NCBI GenBank assembly: GCA_016987375.1
Contig: PJRA01000216.1
Coordinates: forward strand, 1,828,681-1,892,680
DNA from: Brachionus koreanus
Lineage: Eukaryota > Rotifera > Eurotatoria > Ploima > Brachionidae
Length of the DNA: 64,000 bases
Direction of reading: 5' to 3'
A model generated the notes under the pieces. That model was not told the origin of the DNA. It was given only the letters and a program-made list of their open reading frames with translations, and did no database searches. The stretch's first letter is position 1, and each line of letters begins with the position of its first letter. The position numbers were made by a program, and so were the translations under genes. This document shows, in pieces, positions 1 through 12,170 of the stretch.

Positions 1-745
1 TATGTCCAAGCCATCGCAATCTTTTGTTCTTAATACATTGACTTAATGGCTCTGAATTTGTTCTTGTGTATAGTTCAGCATTTGACAATGTCTCAGGCCA
101 GTGTATTCCCAAAATCCTTCGAAGGCTTCCAATATGGAAGGTATTCAGACTTCTTTTATCAGATTCACACATAAAAAATTAAAGTTAACTTTATTTTGCT
201 TTTTTTCAATTTTGAACAATTCAGAATTTTTCTTTCAAAAAACAATGAAACACCCATTTTTTTTTAATTTGAAAAAATTAAAATTGTCATTTGAATTTGA
301 TTAAAGGAAATAATTGCTTTAATTAGAAATAATAAAGATTTTGATTTATTATGGAGAAAAAATGGCAACTAATTTAAATAAATTAGATTTTCTATAATTT
401 AACTAGTTTATTGATAAATTCAAAAGATTGGTCATAAAAATTAAAATTTTGATCATCAATTTTATGATTTTAATATTAAAATAGTTTATTTTCGAGGAAA
501 AAAACGTCTGAAAACATTCATAAAAAAATTATAATTTAATAATGTTAATAATTTTAAAAAATAATGATCTTCTATTTCTAATATAAATTATGAAGATTAA
601 GACATATAAATAGTCGAATTCAATATTAATTAAAATTAGTATTTTTCGGTTTTAATATCCTATTATCCATTGTGAAGATAGTCTGCTTTAGCTAATTTAA
701 TAAATAAAATATAATAATAATAAGACAGCATTAGAGTTCGAAAAA
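1..745. other. Non-coding leader with a possible RT scrap
   Basis: AT-rich DNA upstream of the homeodomain gene, with no convincing gene. On the + strand at 69-200 one frame reads YSSAFDNVSGQC and then runs on for about 30 residues. This recalls the F-x-x-AFD-x-V region of non-LTR reverse transcriptases, but it is too short to be sure. The rest of the stretch shows nothing beyond low-complexity A/T runs. Confidence 0.35.
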
Positions 746-2104
746 ATGGTTGAATTATCATCTGCAAACATTCCATTGGAAAGCAGCATTCATTCAACCA
801 ACTTAATCCGCATCAAACACTTATTTTTAATTTTTGTTCGCCAATTTGATGCCGAAGAATACAAGCTTTTTTGTCATTACATGAAAAACCTTTTAAATCA
901 GCCGGCAAAAGATCCTTTCGAGCTTTTGGGTAAGTTAATTAGTAGTGGCATAGAATAAAATATTAATTTCATCTATTTAAATTAGATAACATTGTTAATG
1001 AGATTCAATCAAGTGGATTTTATGATAGTTCGGATCAGGAAGACTCATCTATCATTAATGAGTGTAATTATTACTCAAAAGATTCGATCAGTGATGATGA
1101 ATCCGGGCACGAAGAGCATAGAAACAAAATATCTAAATTAAACAATAAAATCGATGCTGAATTGGAAAAAAAATACCAGTTAAATAGCACCATTAGCAGC
1201 CAAGAAAAAAAGCATTTGGCCAAAAAGCTCGGTCTTACTGAGCGTCAGGTTCAAAATTGGTTTAACAAACGAAAAACGCTCGAGGACACAAATGAGAAAA
1301 TACTTCAGGATAACGAAAATTTAGATAAACGAAAGGGTGTTAATAAAGAAGCGAGAAAATCATCGATTGAAGAGACAAATGATGAAAAAGAAAATGGATC
1401 TTTTATTAGTGAAAAAAGTAAAATTAGATTTTTAAATTTATCGTTTTGATTTTTAAATTTTCAATTCAGAAGAAAATACTGAACAAGTAAAGCCTCGAAG
1501 AAGAGGCCGTCCAAGATTAAGCGAAAGTCTAGCTAATGATAAAGAATCATCCAGTCGTCGATCGAACGTAAGACGCTCATCTCTGATCGACAAGGACAGC
1601 ATAAAAGACTCTAGTTCTCCTCCCCCTAAAAAAGCATGCCGAGGATATACCGACGAACAAGTGAAGAAGCTTGAAGAACACTTTCAGGCTGATAACCATG
1701 CCGAGCAATCTTCTTTAGGCGTTATCGAAAAAGAAACAAAATTGAGTGAATATTTGGTCAAAAAATGGTTTAAACTTAAACGTGAATCGTTAAAACAAAG
1801 TGATGTTATTTCTAAATCTATTGTTGAAGAGAAAACCCAGTCTGACAATTTAGAAAAAGAAGAAAGCAATTTAAATGAAGACAAGTCTGAAAATAGTTCA
1901 GAATCAAAAGAATCCGAAAATGATAGTGAAATTATTAAAAATTTTTCTTCTGATATAATCGAAGAATTGGAAAAAACTTTCGAAAAAACACCCGTTCTAA
2001 GACCCTTGGACAAAAAAGCTTTAAGTCTAAGACTTGGTTTGAAAACAACTGAAATCGATAGATGGTTCAATTCAAAGCGTAAATTAAAAGAAAAAGTTGT
2101 TTAA
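746..2104 (+). CDS. Multi-homeodomain protein with AT-hook
   Basis: Three exons (746-929, 986-1417, 1470-2104) join in frame to give about 416 residues. Introns are GT-AG and 52-56 nt long. The protein has three divergent homeodomain recognition helices, with cores QVQNWFNKRK (about residue 150), LVKKWFKLKR (about 312) and EIDRWFNSKR (near the C-terminus). An AT-hook core, RRRGRPR (215-221), lies between the first and second. Linkers are acidic and serine-rich. A nuclear DNA-binding role is expected. Several homeodomains in one chain recall the vertebrate ZHX/HOMEZ group, but I see no zinc fingers and claim no orthology. In all three domains the residue at position 51, normally the invariant Asn, is something else (K, L, S). 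The N-terminal 60 residues match nothing I recognise. The start is the first ATG of the open frame. Confidence 0.8.
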
Positions 2105-3389
2105 ATTGTTAACATTTAATGAATCTTCATAAAATAGTTTTTTTTTTAATAAATTTTATCATTTAATTTTTCTACTGTACTAAATTGTTAATAAAAATGT
2201 ATAAATAAAAAAATTATTTTTTTTGGATGAAAAGCTATTTTTTTTAATCAAAAAGTGGTTCAATTAACAATAAATGCATTTTTTGCTTGTATCTTTAAAT
2301 TATATCAAGAAATCAGAAAAAAAAAGTTAAACTTCACAAGCACTTTTAAAATTAATTTAAAGCAAATATCATAAGGGATTTGATTTAAAATTAAATTAAT
2401 TCGTAATAATGAAATTCTCGGTTGAATCTGAGTCAATTAAAATATTTAATCAAAACGAATGAACTTTGAGTGTTAAAATCAATGAAACATTTTGATTTTA
2501 AAATTCATGAAAAAAATAAAAAACTGCAAGGTTCAATTTTGTTTTCTTCAATCATTTCTAAGTATTTTTCTTATCATGTTTTTAATTATTCAGTGTTTTG
2601 TAATTTTATTTTAATTTAGATAAAATAGATTAAATTTTTTAAAAAAGTTTAATCAGGAATTTTATTCTAATAGTTAATTTTTTAAAAAATCAAATAAAAT
2701 TTTTTCAATTTAAACCTTGAAAAAATCTCAAATAACATTCTGCCTTAAATAGTAGATGATTAAAAAAGGATCACAATAATTTTCATTCATAGCGAATAAG
2801 TAATATAAAGAGTAGTAGTAGTAAAGTAGAACTGCGACTTGGACATAGTCCAAGTAGAGCCCTAAAGGGCTGTAGCAGTCGCTTCGAAAAAATTCTCCTT
2901 CATCCAGACGTCCAACTTCGCCTTAAAACTGTTCAAGCTTCGTGCATTAACAACGTCCGTTGGCAATTTGTTCCAAATTGTCGTGACTCTGTTTGTAAGG
3001 AAATTAAATCTTGGTTGAAAGTATCTCATTTTCTCTCTGTATATAGTTCTATTGTGAGATCTGAGGTTGTATATTCTTTTTTGAGTGTCCAAACACGCGA
3101 AAGATAATTTGTTTGTTATTTTATTTAGCACTTGAATTTTAATCTTATTTTGATTTAAATATAGAATAAATTATCGAGTATTTTAAAAAAGACTTTATAA
3201 AGTGTCTTTGTTTTTAAGAAAATTCATTTTTGCTTGATTTAAATTTTTTAATTAAAACAAAAATAGATAGAATATCATTTTTAGTGAAATAAATGCAAAT
3301 TTTATTCCAATCATATAGTTTTGATTCTTAGATTATTTTTTATTTTTGGTATTTGATTATTCTGTCATAGGAATAAGCTTTGAATCGCA
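2105..3389. other. Intergenic spacer with LINE 3' end
   Basis: Spacer between the homeodomain gene and the sodium channel. The only recognisable content is the minus-strand LINE 3' fragment at about 2818-3131. The rest is A/T-rich with no open frame of note. Confidence 0.6.
2818..3131 (-). mobile_element. CR1/jockey-like LINE 3' end, truncated
   Basis: An 89-residue open frame on the minus strand (stop at 2862) ends in the typical tail of non-LTR retrotransposon ORF2. It carries a block reading NFLTNRVTTIWNKLPTDVV, then a short SFKAKLD motif. Established families have the pattern F-x-NRVV-x-x-WNSLP. The element is 5' truncated, as is usual for LINEs. Its 3' untranslated part (2818-2861) holds two short hairpins, acttggac/gtccaagt and agccct/agggct, and finishes in a (TAC)n-type tail (agtagtagtagt on the + strand). 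A second member of the family is at 10200-10760. Confidence 0.85.
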
Positions 3390-6300
3390 ATGGATTTTGA
3401 TATGAATCAAAACGACCAATTTTTTAAACTATTGACCTATGATTCAATGCAACAAATTAAACAAAACATTAACAAAGAAAAAACTCGAATTGAAATTGAA
3501 AAGAATGATTTTGAAATGAGTGATTTTGATGACAAAAAAAAAAGAGTCAAAGAAAAAAAACAAAATTCAGACAAAGAATTTCAAGTTGGCAAAAAACTCC
3601 CGAATAAATATCGGTTTTTGTTTCCAAAAAAATTTTTTGGAAAACCTATTGAAGAGTTAGATGAATTTTATAAATGCGAATACGTAAATTAGACATATTA
3701 AATAATTAGATTAAAATTTGAATTTTTTTTAAATAGGTTTTTATTGTAATAAATAGCACTTATCAAATATTTAGATTTAGCGCTACCAAATCTCTATATC
3801 TGTTTAGTCCTTTCAACAAATTTAGAAGAATCGCCATATTTCTTCTAACACATTGATATCCTTTTTGAATAATTAAATCTAAAATTTAAAAATCAATCTA
3901 TTTTATTTTCTTAACCTTATGATACGCTTTTTAGCTCAATAGTCATGTTGACAATTCTTTTCAACTGTCTTATTATGGCATTACCAGCGAATTCAGTACC
4001 GGAGTCAACTGAGTATCATCAAATTTATTTATTAATTTGTCCAATTTAAAAAAAAATATTAAGAATTATTTTCACTTTGATTTATACATTTGAGGCTTTT
4101 ATAAAAATAATCGCTCGGGGTTTTTTGATGAAAAAATTTACATTTTTACATGATCCATGGAATTGGCTGGACTTAATTGTTTTAATTTTAGCGTAATTTT
4201 ATCATTTAAATAATTAGCTTGAAATTATGATTTGTTATTTATCAGATATAGCACAATTTTTGTAAGATCATTGGGAAATTTGTCTGTTCTCAGAACACTT
4301 AGAGTTTTAAGAGCTCTAAAAACAGTTGCTATAGTTCCAGGTATTCAATAATTGACTTTAGTATTGGTAATATCTCTAAATATATTTCAAAGGCCTAAAA
4401 ACTATCGTGGATTCATTAATACAATCATTAATAAGACTAAGAGATGTGGTCATACTCACAAGTTTTGTTTTATCGGTTTTTTCATTGATTGGACTTCAAC
4501 TGTACATGGGTGTACTCAAGCGCAAATGTGTAATTAATGGTCCAACAAATATGACAAATGAAGAATACACCATCTTTACTTCTGATAAAAGTAAGTTAAT
4601 TTAATAATATCCGAAAATTAAATTAAACTGAATAGAAAATTGGATGATTGATTATAATGATGAATTCATACTTTGTGGTAATAATTCTGGAGCAATGTAA
4701 GTAAAATTGTCAGAAAAGAAATTTTTTTCTATGATTCGATGAAGGAGATGTCCAAATGGAAGTTCTTGCCTCCCGAATATTGGCGAAAATCCAAACAATG
4801 GATATACTAATTTTGATTCCTATGGGTATGCGATGCTATCTTCATTCAGATTAATGACCCAAGACTACTGGGAAGATTTATATAAATTAGTAGCTATTAA
4901 CTACAATTTTTTTTTTAAAATAATAATTTTCGATTTCAAGATTTTGACTTCTGAGGGTCCATATCAAGTTTTTTTCTTTGTAGCAGTAATATTTTTTGGA
5001 TCTTTTTATTTAATAAATTTGATATTGGCAATTGTGGCACTTTCATACAAAGAACAGCAAATAAAAGCTATCAAAGAAGCTAATTTAAAACAAGAAAAGA
5101 GAAGAGCTGTAATTAAAAAATTCCATTTTCAAATTAAATTCTGTAATTATATTTTTTATAGGAAGAAATTGAAAAAAGCTTAAGCCCCCTGGAAGAAAAA
5201 AATAGCATGAAATTTGATCTTTCAGTTTCAGTTAATTCACTTTTTGATCCTAATTTAGCAGACATTTTTTACGAAAGAAACATTGAATCGAATATTTGCC
5301 CTCGAATCGAAAGAATCAACAGCAAAGAATCGCTAGTCACTTGGGATTATGATTCAATTAAAAAAAAGGATAAATTAAATAGTTATGAACTAAATAATTC
5401 AAGCATTGCCTATATAGATAAATCATATTTTGTTAAACAAGCTCATCATGTAAATAGCAAGTTTAAAACCAACTTTATATCCAGTTTTTCGGAGCAAAAT
5501 TCTGTTCTAAATGACGAGATTTTCTCAACTCTTATGCCAAATTCTGAAAAGACAAACGCAGAAAAATTAAATGAAGCGGTCAGAAAATGTAATTAAAACT
5601 CAATTTTTTATCCAACATTTAAAACTTATAAAATTTAGATTCAATATTTTACAAGAATAAAAATAAAACTGGCCATGTAGAAGAATATAGCCGAATTCTT
5701 TATAAAATTTTTTGTTCTTGGGAATGCTTACCTAAATATAACAAGATACAGGTGAAGCTTTTAAAGAATTTGTATTGCGTTGTGAATTTTGGAACAAAAA
5801 AATGAAACTTTAAAATTATAATAGGTTCTTTGTTTTGAGTCTAAAAATCTTTTTGAAAAATATATCAGTTGATAAAGTAGAAATACAAAAATTTAATTAG
5901 TGCGAAATTCGGAAAAAAATTACATAGTTTTTGTCAAGAAAAAAATTGCATATTAACTAATAAATTTTGCAGAACGATTTTTAGACACTTAGGAAAGCAT
6001 TTAATTCAATTTTAAGTTACTTTTTCTTTTTAGTTCTAATATTCACAATGCCAGTTTTAATGAAATCAAAGAATTTTTAATTAAAAAATCATATATTAAT
6101 AAAATAATTATAGAAAAGCTTGGGAATTGTTGTTTTAGATCCGTTTTTTGATCTATTTATTACAATTTGCATTGTTTTGAATACCCTTTTCCTTGCTCTG
6201 GATCATCATAACATGAACCAGAACTTAAGTGAAACGTTAACAAAAGGAAATTATGTAAAATTACAAAAATTTAAAATTTTTTAATTTTTTTTTATATTTT

Positions 6301-9300
6301 CCAAAAGTTTTTTATAGCCATTTTTACTGCCGAAGTGGTTTTAAAGTTGTTAGCACTCAAGCCATCGGAATATTTTAAGAGCAGATGGAATATATTTGAT
6401 GTATTAATTGTAGCTATAAGTCTAACTGAATTATTTCTTGCTAGCAAAAAAATGCTGGTTCTTAGATCATTTAGATTGGTAAAAATTAAATTGAAAATTT
6501 TTTCATTTAGATTATTTAATGTATGAACCTTTAAAAGCTAAGGGTATTTAAACTAGCAAAATCATGGCCAACTTTAAACAAGCTAATTTGTATTATCGGA
6601 GAGACAATTGGTGCTCTAGGAAATCTAGTTTTTGTTTTAGGAATAATAATATTCATATTTGCTGTAATGGGAAACCAATTATTTGGATCAAAATATATCG
6701 AAAATAAACATGTTTGGAATGGTGAAATTCCAAGATGGAATTTTGTTGATTTTTTTCATTCATTTTTAATCGTTTTTCGTGTTCTATGTGGTGAATGGAT
6801 TGAGTCAATGTGGGATTGCATGCTAGTTGCTGGATGGTCATGTGTTCCTTTTTTTCTCTTTACAATGATTATTGGAAATTTAGTAGTAAGTGAAATTTTT
6901 TTTCATGTTTATTGAAATAATTTAATTATTGAATTATTAAAAATTTTAGTTACTCAATTTATTTTTGGCTCTTCTTTTATCATCATTTGGTACAGACAAA
7001 TTAAATGATGAAAAGAACAGTGAAAGTGAAACGAGTGGAATACAAAAAGCTTTAAATCGAACAAAAAACTTTTTTTTGTTATTAATTTTGTTTGTTCTAA
7101 GAATAACTCGGCAAAAAAAAGAGATAAAATTGCCTCAAAATGAGATAAATAGTTACATGCCAAACATGAACAATGACGTTAAACAAAATAATTGTTATGA
7201 TAATTCATCTTTAATAAATAACAACATCCAAAAAGTTGAAAAAAAAAAAAAATTAAAATTAACCAAACTCAGAAAATTGACTTTTGATTTGGTTGAAAAT
7301 AAATTTTTTGAATTTTTTATCATATTCTTGATAGTTTTGAGCAGCTTGTTTTTAGTAAGTAGACATTTTTTATAAATTTTGTTATCAAAGCTTAAAATTT
7401 AAAATTTATCAAACAAAATTCTAATTTCAATATTTTTTTCAAATATCTTAAAAAATTTTTTTTAGGTTTTTCACAAATCGATATAAGATATTTGGGTGAG
7501 TCAAAAAATTTTGCGTTTTTTTTTTTTAATTTTTTTAAATCAATTTAAAAAAAAAGTAATAGTTGGCAAAACTTCAAATTATAAACCATTATGCTCTGTA
7601 GTCTTTAGCTTCCTATCAGAGTGTATTTCGATTCTTCTCGGGTTTTGGAGCCAAACAATTCATGACACACTTCTTCGACTTGATCTTGGTTAGTAAAATG
7701 CTGTCCTCTTATAAAATGACCCATTGAGTGAAAAAACATGATAATCAGAAGGAGAAAGATCTAATCTATTTGCTGGATGAGGAAAAAGTTCGATCTCATC
7801 TAGCTCTTCTATTTTTGCCATTGTACTTCTAACTGTATGAGGTCTAACGTTATCTTGAAGAAACAAAACAATTCCATCAAACACATAACATCATCTTTTT
7901 ATCCTTTTTATCTTATTTATCATCATCTTCTTTCACAACTGGCTGAGCTGGTTGAGATGGGCCCAACCATCGAGAGTTTTCTTTCTCTAAAGGTTCGCTT
8001 ACAAAGATGCTAAAATAAAAATGAAAAATATTCAGCCTTTTAAAAAACGCAAAATTTTATGACTCTAATTGTTGCAAAAATTAATTTAAAAAAAAAATTA
8101 ATCCGGCAGTTTTTCAATAAAAATCAAATTAATAAAGATTATTAGATGAAGCGATTCGACTATAACTCTGAGTTTAATCTACATAATGATAAGAATAAAT
8201 ATTATTAATTAAAATTCAGTGATTTATCGGTATTTTTGTATCATGTTCAAGTTTTTTTAGTTTTAATTCTTCAATCTACTGGTTCAATAATTCAAAAGTT
8301 TAATTTAATTTTAAGAAAAGAAAATTTGAATTATAAAATTGAAAAATTGCTAGTAATTAACCGGTGATTGATTCGAGTTTTAAAAAAATATTTGAATGAT
8401 CATTTAAATTTTTTGCAGTATTAGATAAAAGTTAGTTAAATCATTTGAGGTTTAATTTTATTGTTTGCAAAACAAATTTAATTAAAAAAAATAACCAAAT
8501 TTTTTTTCAATTTTCGAACTTTCTTTTACAATTAACTAATTAGTAATCTTATTTTTTTATCATTTACCAAATTAAAACCAATTAATTCTTCTTGGTTTTT
8601 TTACGAAATTGTTGATAACTTGTCCTAAAGATTTATTTTTTTTAAAGGCTATAGAAGACAAAAGTATACATTCTAAACCTAACTTGAAAAACTTAATAAA
8701 TATTGTTGACAAATTTTTTACCTATACATTTGCCCTGGAAGTTGTTTTAAAATGGGTAGCATATGGCTTAAAAAAATATTTTTCCGACTGGTGGAGTTGG
8801 CTTGATTTTACTATTGTTCTAGTAATTTTTTTTTTTTTAATAAAATAAATGAAAAAAAAATTTGAAGGTTTCTCTTAGTGGATCAGTTGCTTCTTTTATA
8901 GGAGTAGCAGACATTCCTGCTTTTAAAGTAATGAGAACCCTTCGTGCTTTGCGACCTTTGAGAGCTCTTTCTCGCTTCGAAGGTATAAGAGTAGTTGTAA
9001 ACGCTTTAATCGGAGCAATACCAGCAATTCTCAATGTTTTGCTAGTTTGTTTAGTTTTTTGGTTAGTGTTTAGCATAATGGGTGTTCAATTATTCGCAGG
9101 AAAATTTTATAAATGCGTTTATTCAAACATGAGCAGAGTTCCTTTTGATGAGGTAAAGGATATTGTAGAATGTGACCGCAAGAATTACACTTGGATTAAT
9201 TCAAAAATAAACTTTGATAACGTAGTCAATGCATATTTAGCCTTGTTACAAGTTGCAACATTCAAAGGATGGATAGAAATAATGGCTGACGCCGCCGATA

Positions 9301-12170
9301 TGAGTCATGAGGTATTATAATTAGTTTATACTGAAACTTATTATTTATTTATTTATTAAATCAACATAATAAAGATAAATCAACAGCCTAGAAAAGAACA
9401 GAGTATTTATATGCTATTGTATTTTGTTTTTTTCATTATTTTTGGATCATTTTTTACTCTCAATTTGTTCATTGGTGTCATAATAGATAATTTCAATCAG
9501 CACAAAAAAAAACATGGTAGAAAATTCAGCTTTTAATTTTAAATTTAACTTTTAACTTTAAATTTATTCTTTTCAAAAACAGGAAATGAAGGTTCGATTG
9601 ATGTATTTATGACAAAAGAGCAAAAAAAATATTATAATGCGATGAAAAAAATGAAAGAGAAGAAACCTCAGAAAGCATTGCCAAGACCTAAAGTAAACTT
9701 TATAATTAAGATATTTTGAATTTTTTAACCAATAAAAATTTTTAGCTTTTATTTGCCAGAGCTATGTTTGACTTAACTAGCAACCAAAAATTTGATGTTT
9801 TCATCATGATTTGTATATTTTTAAACATGGTGGCAATGTGCACTGAAAGTTATCAACAATCTGAAAAAATTGTTCAAGTTCTATCCATAATCAATCAGAT
9901 TTTCATTGCTATTTTCACAATTGAGTGCTTTATAAAACTGATTGCTCTAAATTGGCGATTTTTTATATTTCCATGGAACATTTTTGACATGATTATTGTC
10001 ATTCTTTCTATTTTAGGTATGTTTTCCGGTGAACATAATAAGTTTTTTATATCAAATTTTAACTTTAGAAAAAAAATTTTTTTAATATTTTCATTGCTCT
10101 CATTTTTATGAGATTACCACTGTATCAATATTTAAACAAAATAGATTAAAAAGCAATTTTTTACCTCCTTAAAACAATAAGAAAATAAAAAAAAATAAAA
10201 AGATAGTAGTAGTGGTAAAACATACTGCGACCCAAGAAAGGGTTAAGCTTTTACAAGCTATAGTAGTAAATAATTCGATTTAAGCCATTTATCCAGTCTA
10301 GCTTTAAAAATATTTTTTGTTTTAGAATTAACTATTTCTTCAGAAAGGCTATTCCAAATTTTAACCACACGATTTGTCAAAAAATGATGCATACAATTTC
10401 TTCTCTTACCATGCATTTTATGTGTTTTCTCAAATTGTATACTTGATTAAGAGAAAAGTTCATTCCATTAATAAGTTGAACACACTCATTTGTTGCTCTT
10501 CTCTAAACTTTTTCAAGTTCATCGATTTCTTTTTCTAAATATGGGCATCAAGAACGTATTGCAAACTCTAAGTGAGGCTGTAAAAGCGCTGTTTTTATCA
10601 TTCTTAAAGAGTCTTTATTTAAATATCTGAAATTTTTTCTATCATTCTTAGCATTCTGTTAGCACGACTTGTGCAGTACCGGACTTGGTTTGTCCATTTA
10701 AGGTCATTTTATAGATACCTAAATCCTTTTCTAGAGTCGTTTTAGATAGTTTTATAGTTCCATATTTATTAAAAATCGTATTAACTAATATGCATTACAA
10801 GGCATTTTTCGATGTAAATCATGAGACCAGATGAGAGACCAACTTGAAATATGAGCGATTTACAAAAGATTTATTTTAGCCTTTCAAAGTATTTTAATTT
10901 ATAAAAATATAATTTAATGCATCTGTATTTCTTTATTACTTTTGACTTTTCATAATTGTTTTATTCATATATAAAAAGATAAAATACACCTTGATCTACG
11001 CAATGACATTTACCAATTCTTTCATTTGCGTCATTTTTCAGATTTTTTAGAGAATCAATATAAAATTAAAGAACTTTAAGCTGCTTCTAAATTAATTTAA
11101 TTATTTGAAATAATTTTTTTAGCATTTTTAAATTAATATTTTAAGGAATGATATTTGAGGAATTTATGAAGCATGTTCTGACATTTTCACCTACAATATT
11201 GCGGGTTGTACGAATTGTCCGAGTGGGTAGAGTTTTAAGATTGGTTAAAGGAGCCAGAGGAATAAGAACACTATTATTTGCATTAGCTATTTCGATGCCA
11301 GCTCTTATAAATATTGGCTTATTGCTTTTATTAGTCATATTCATCTATGGCATATTTGGAATGTTTTTTTTTATGTACGTAAAATATGATGCTGGCTTAA
11401 ATGAACTATTTAATTTCGAAAATATTTACCGAAGTATGATAACTCTTTTTCCATTATGTACTTCTGCAGGTTGGGCATCTGTCCTCAAAGCTTTGACCAA
11501 TGAACATCCACCTGATTGTGACCCTACAGCCAAGACATTTTCCCAGATATCAAAAGGAAACTGCGGCAATAGTAGTATAGCTATATTGTATTTAGTGAGC
11601 TATTTGGTGATCAGTTTCCTTGTCGTCATTAACATGTATATAGCAGTTATATTAGAAAACTTTAGTCAAGCTAGAGAAGAAGTGCAACAAGGACTCACTG
11701 ATGATGATTATGACATGTTTTATCAAATTTGGCAGCGCTTTGATCCTAATTGTACAGAATTTATACCTTATGATAAAATATTTGATTTTGTCGATAGTTT
11801 GGAGCATCCTCTAAGAATTAAGAAACCCAACAGTCTCAAATTGATTTCAATGAATTTGACTATATGTGAAAACAACCTTGTTCATTGCGTGGATATTTTA
11901 GATGCGCTCACTAAAAATTACCTCGAAACTCCACAAGAAATTCAGCACACAATTCCTCTTAATATTCTTAAAAGGAACAGACCGAGTGGGTACAATCCGA
12001 TAACTACAACTTTAAAAATTCAAAGAGAAAAATGCTGCGCCAAAATTGTTGCAAAAGCACTGAAAAATAATGTAATTAAAAAGAGAAAAGCACGACTCAA
12101 ATTCAAATTAGGTGAAAAGTTGCCAATTGAAGATTTTACTATTGATGGTTCTCCTAATAAAAATACTTAA
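3390..12170 (+). CDS. Voltage-gated sodium channel alpha (Nav1/para-type)
   Basis: Twenty-one exons: 3390-3683, 3737-3855, 3926-4012, 4064-4192, 4246-4340, 4393-4590, 4636-4696, 4745-4889, 4941-5108, 5162-5588, 5639-5751, 6114-6254, 6308-6478, 6538-6885, 6950-7354, 8648-8821, 8868-9311, 9387-9516, 9583-9692, 9746-10016, 11146-12170. They join in frame to about 1,684 residues, near the family's usual length. All four S1-S6 repeats are present. Selectivity-filter residues are D368 (TQDYWE), E802 (CGEWIE), K1158 (TFKGWIE) and A1451 (TSAGWA), the DEKA signature of Na+-selective Nav1 rather than DEEA Nav2. S4 segments include [10 protein letters not shown] (repeat I) and [14 protein letters not shown] (repeat III). 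The III-IV inactivation latch is VFMT rather than IFMT. The C-terminal EF-hand-like region is present, but the IQ motif is weak ([16 protein letters not shown]). The I-II and II-III linkers are short. The protein carries the action-potential Na+ current at the plasma membrane. Introns 11, 15 and 20 hold transposon remnants. The exact start is the least certain point. Confidence 0.96.
3856..3925 (+). other. U12-type AT-AC intron (sodium channel intron 2)
   Basis: A 70-nt intron that starts ATATCCTTTTT and ends in AC. It has a TTCTTAAC branch site at 3908-3915, about 10-11 nt before the 3' end. These are the minor-spliceosome consensus elements. No GT-AG pair restores the frame here, whereas the AT-AC join gives [11 protein letters not shown], colinear with the family's H-P-L-F-S. 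Vertebrate sodium-channel genes are known to contain AT-AC introns. Confidence 0.9.
5776..6052. repeat. Degenerate MITE in sodium channel intron 11
   Basis: The left end reads tgcgttgtgaattttgg and the right end ttcacaatgcc. They are degenerate versions of the perfect terminal inverted repeat of the element at 48724-48992, and the interior is also partly similar (tttttagacacttaggaaa). No target duplication is readable, so this is an older copy of the same family. Confidence 0.7.
7497..8010 (-). mobile_element. mariner-like transposon remnant (copy 1)
   Basis: It lies in sodium channel intron 15. A minus-strand frame (about 7690-7884) encodes the mariner catalytic blocks [10 protein letters not shown] and LSPSDYHVF. 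The two aspartates are about 35 residues apart, close to the D34D spacing of the family. The low-coordinate end starts tgagtcaaaaaattttgc, shared with copy 2 at 27270. The reading frame is interrupted upstream, so the copy is dead. The high-coordinate limit is approximate. Confidence 0.85.
10195..10765 (-). mobile_element. CR1-like LINE 3' fragment, decayed
   Basis: It lies in sodium channel intron 20. Read on the minus strand in successive, frame-shifted pieces, it gives [37 protein letters not shown] and [11 protein letters not shown]. Next comes an intact last block with [18 protein letters not shown] and a stop. These are the RT-thumb and tail motifs of CR1/jockey-type ORF2. The 3' end carries the same tact-type tail as the copy at 2818-3131, with a short hairpin accc/gggt. 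Stops and shifts show it is inactive. Confidence 0.85.

Noticed and set aside
1684..2070. 128-codon minus-strand frame opposite the homeodomain gene
   Set aside because: A shadow of the acidic/serine-rich coding strand; the plus strand has homeodomains and correct splice sites.
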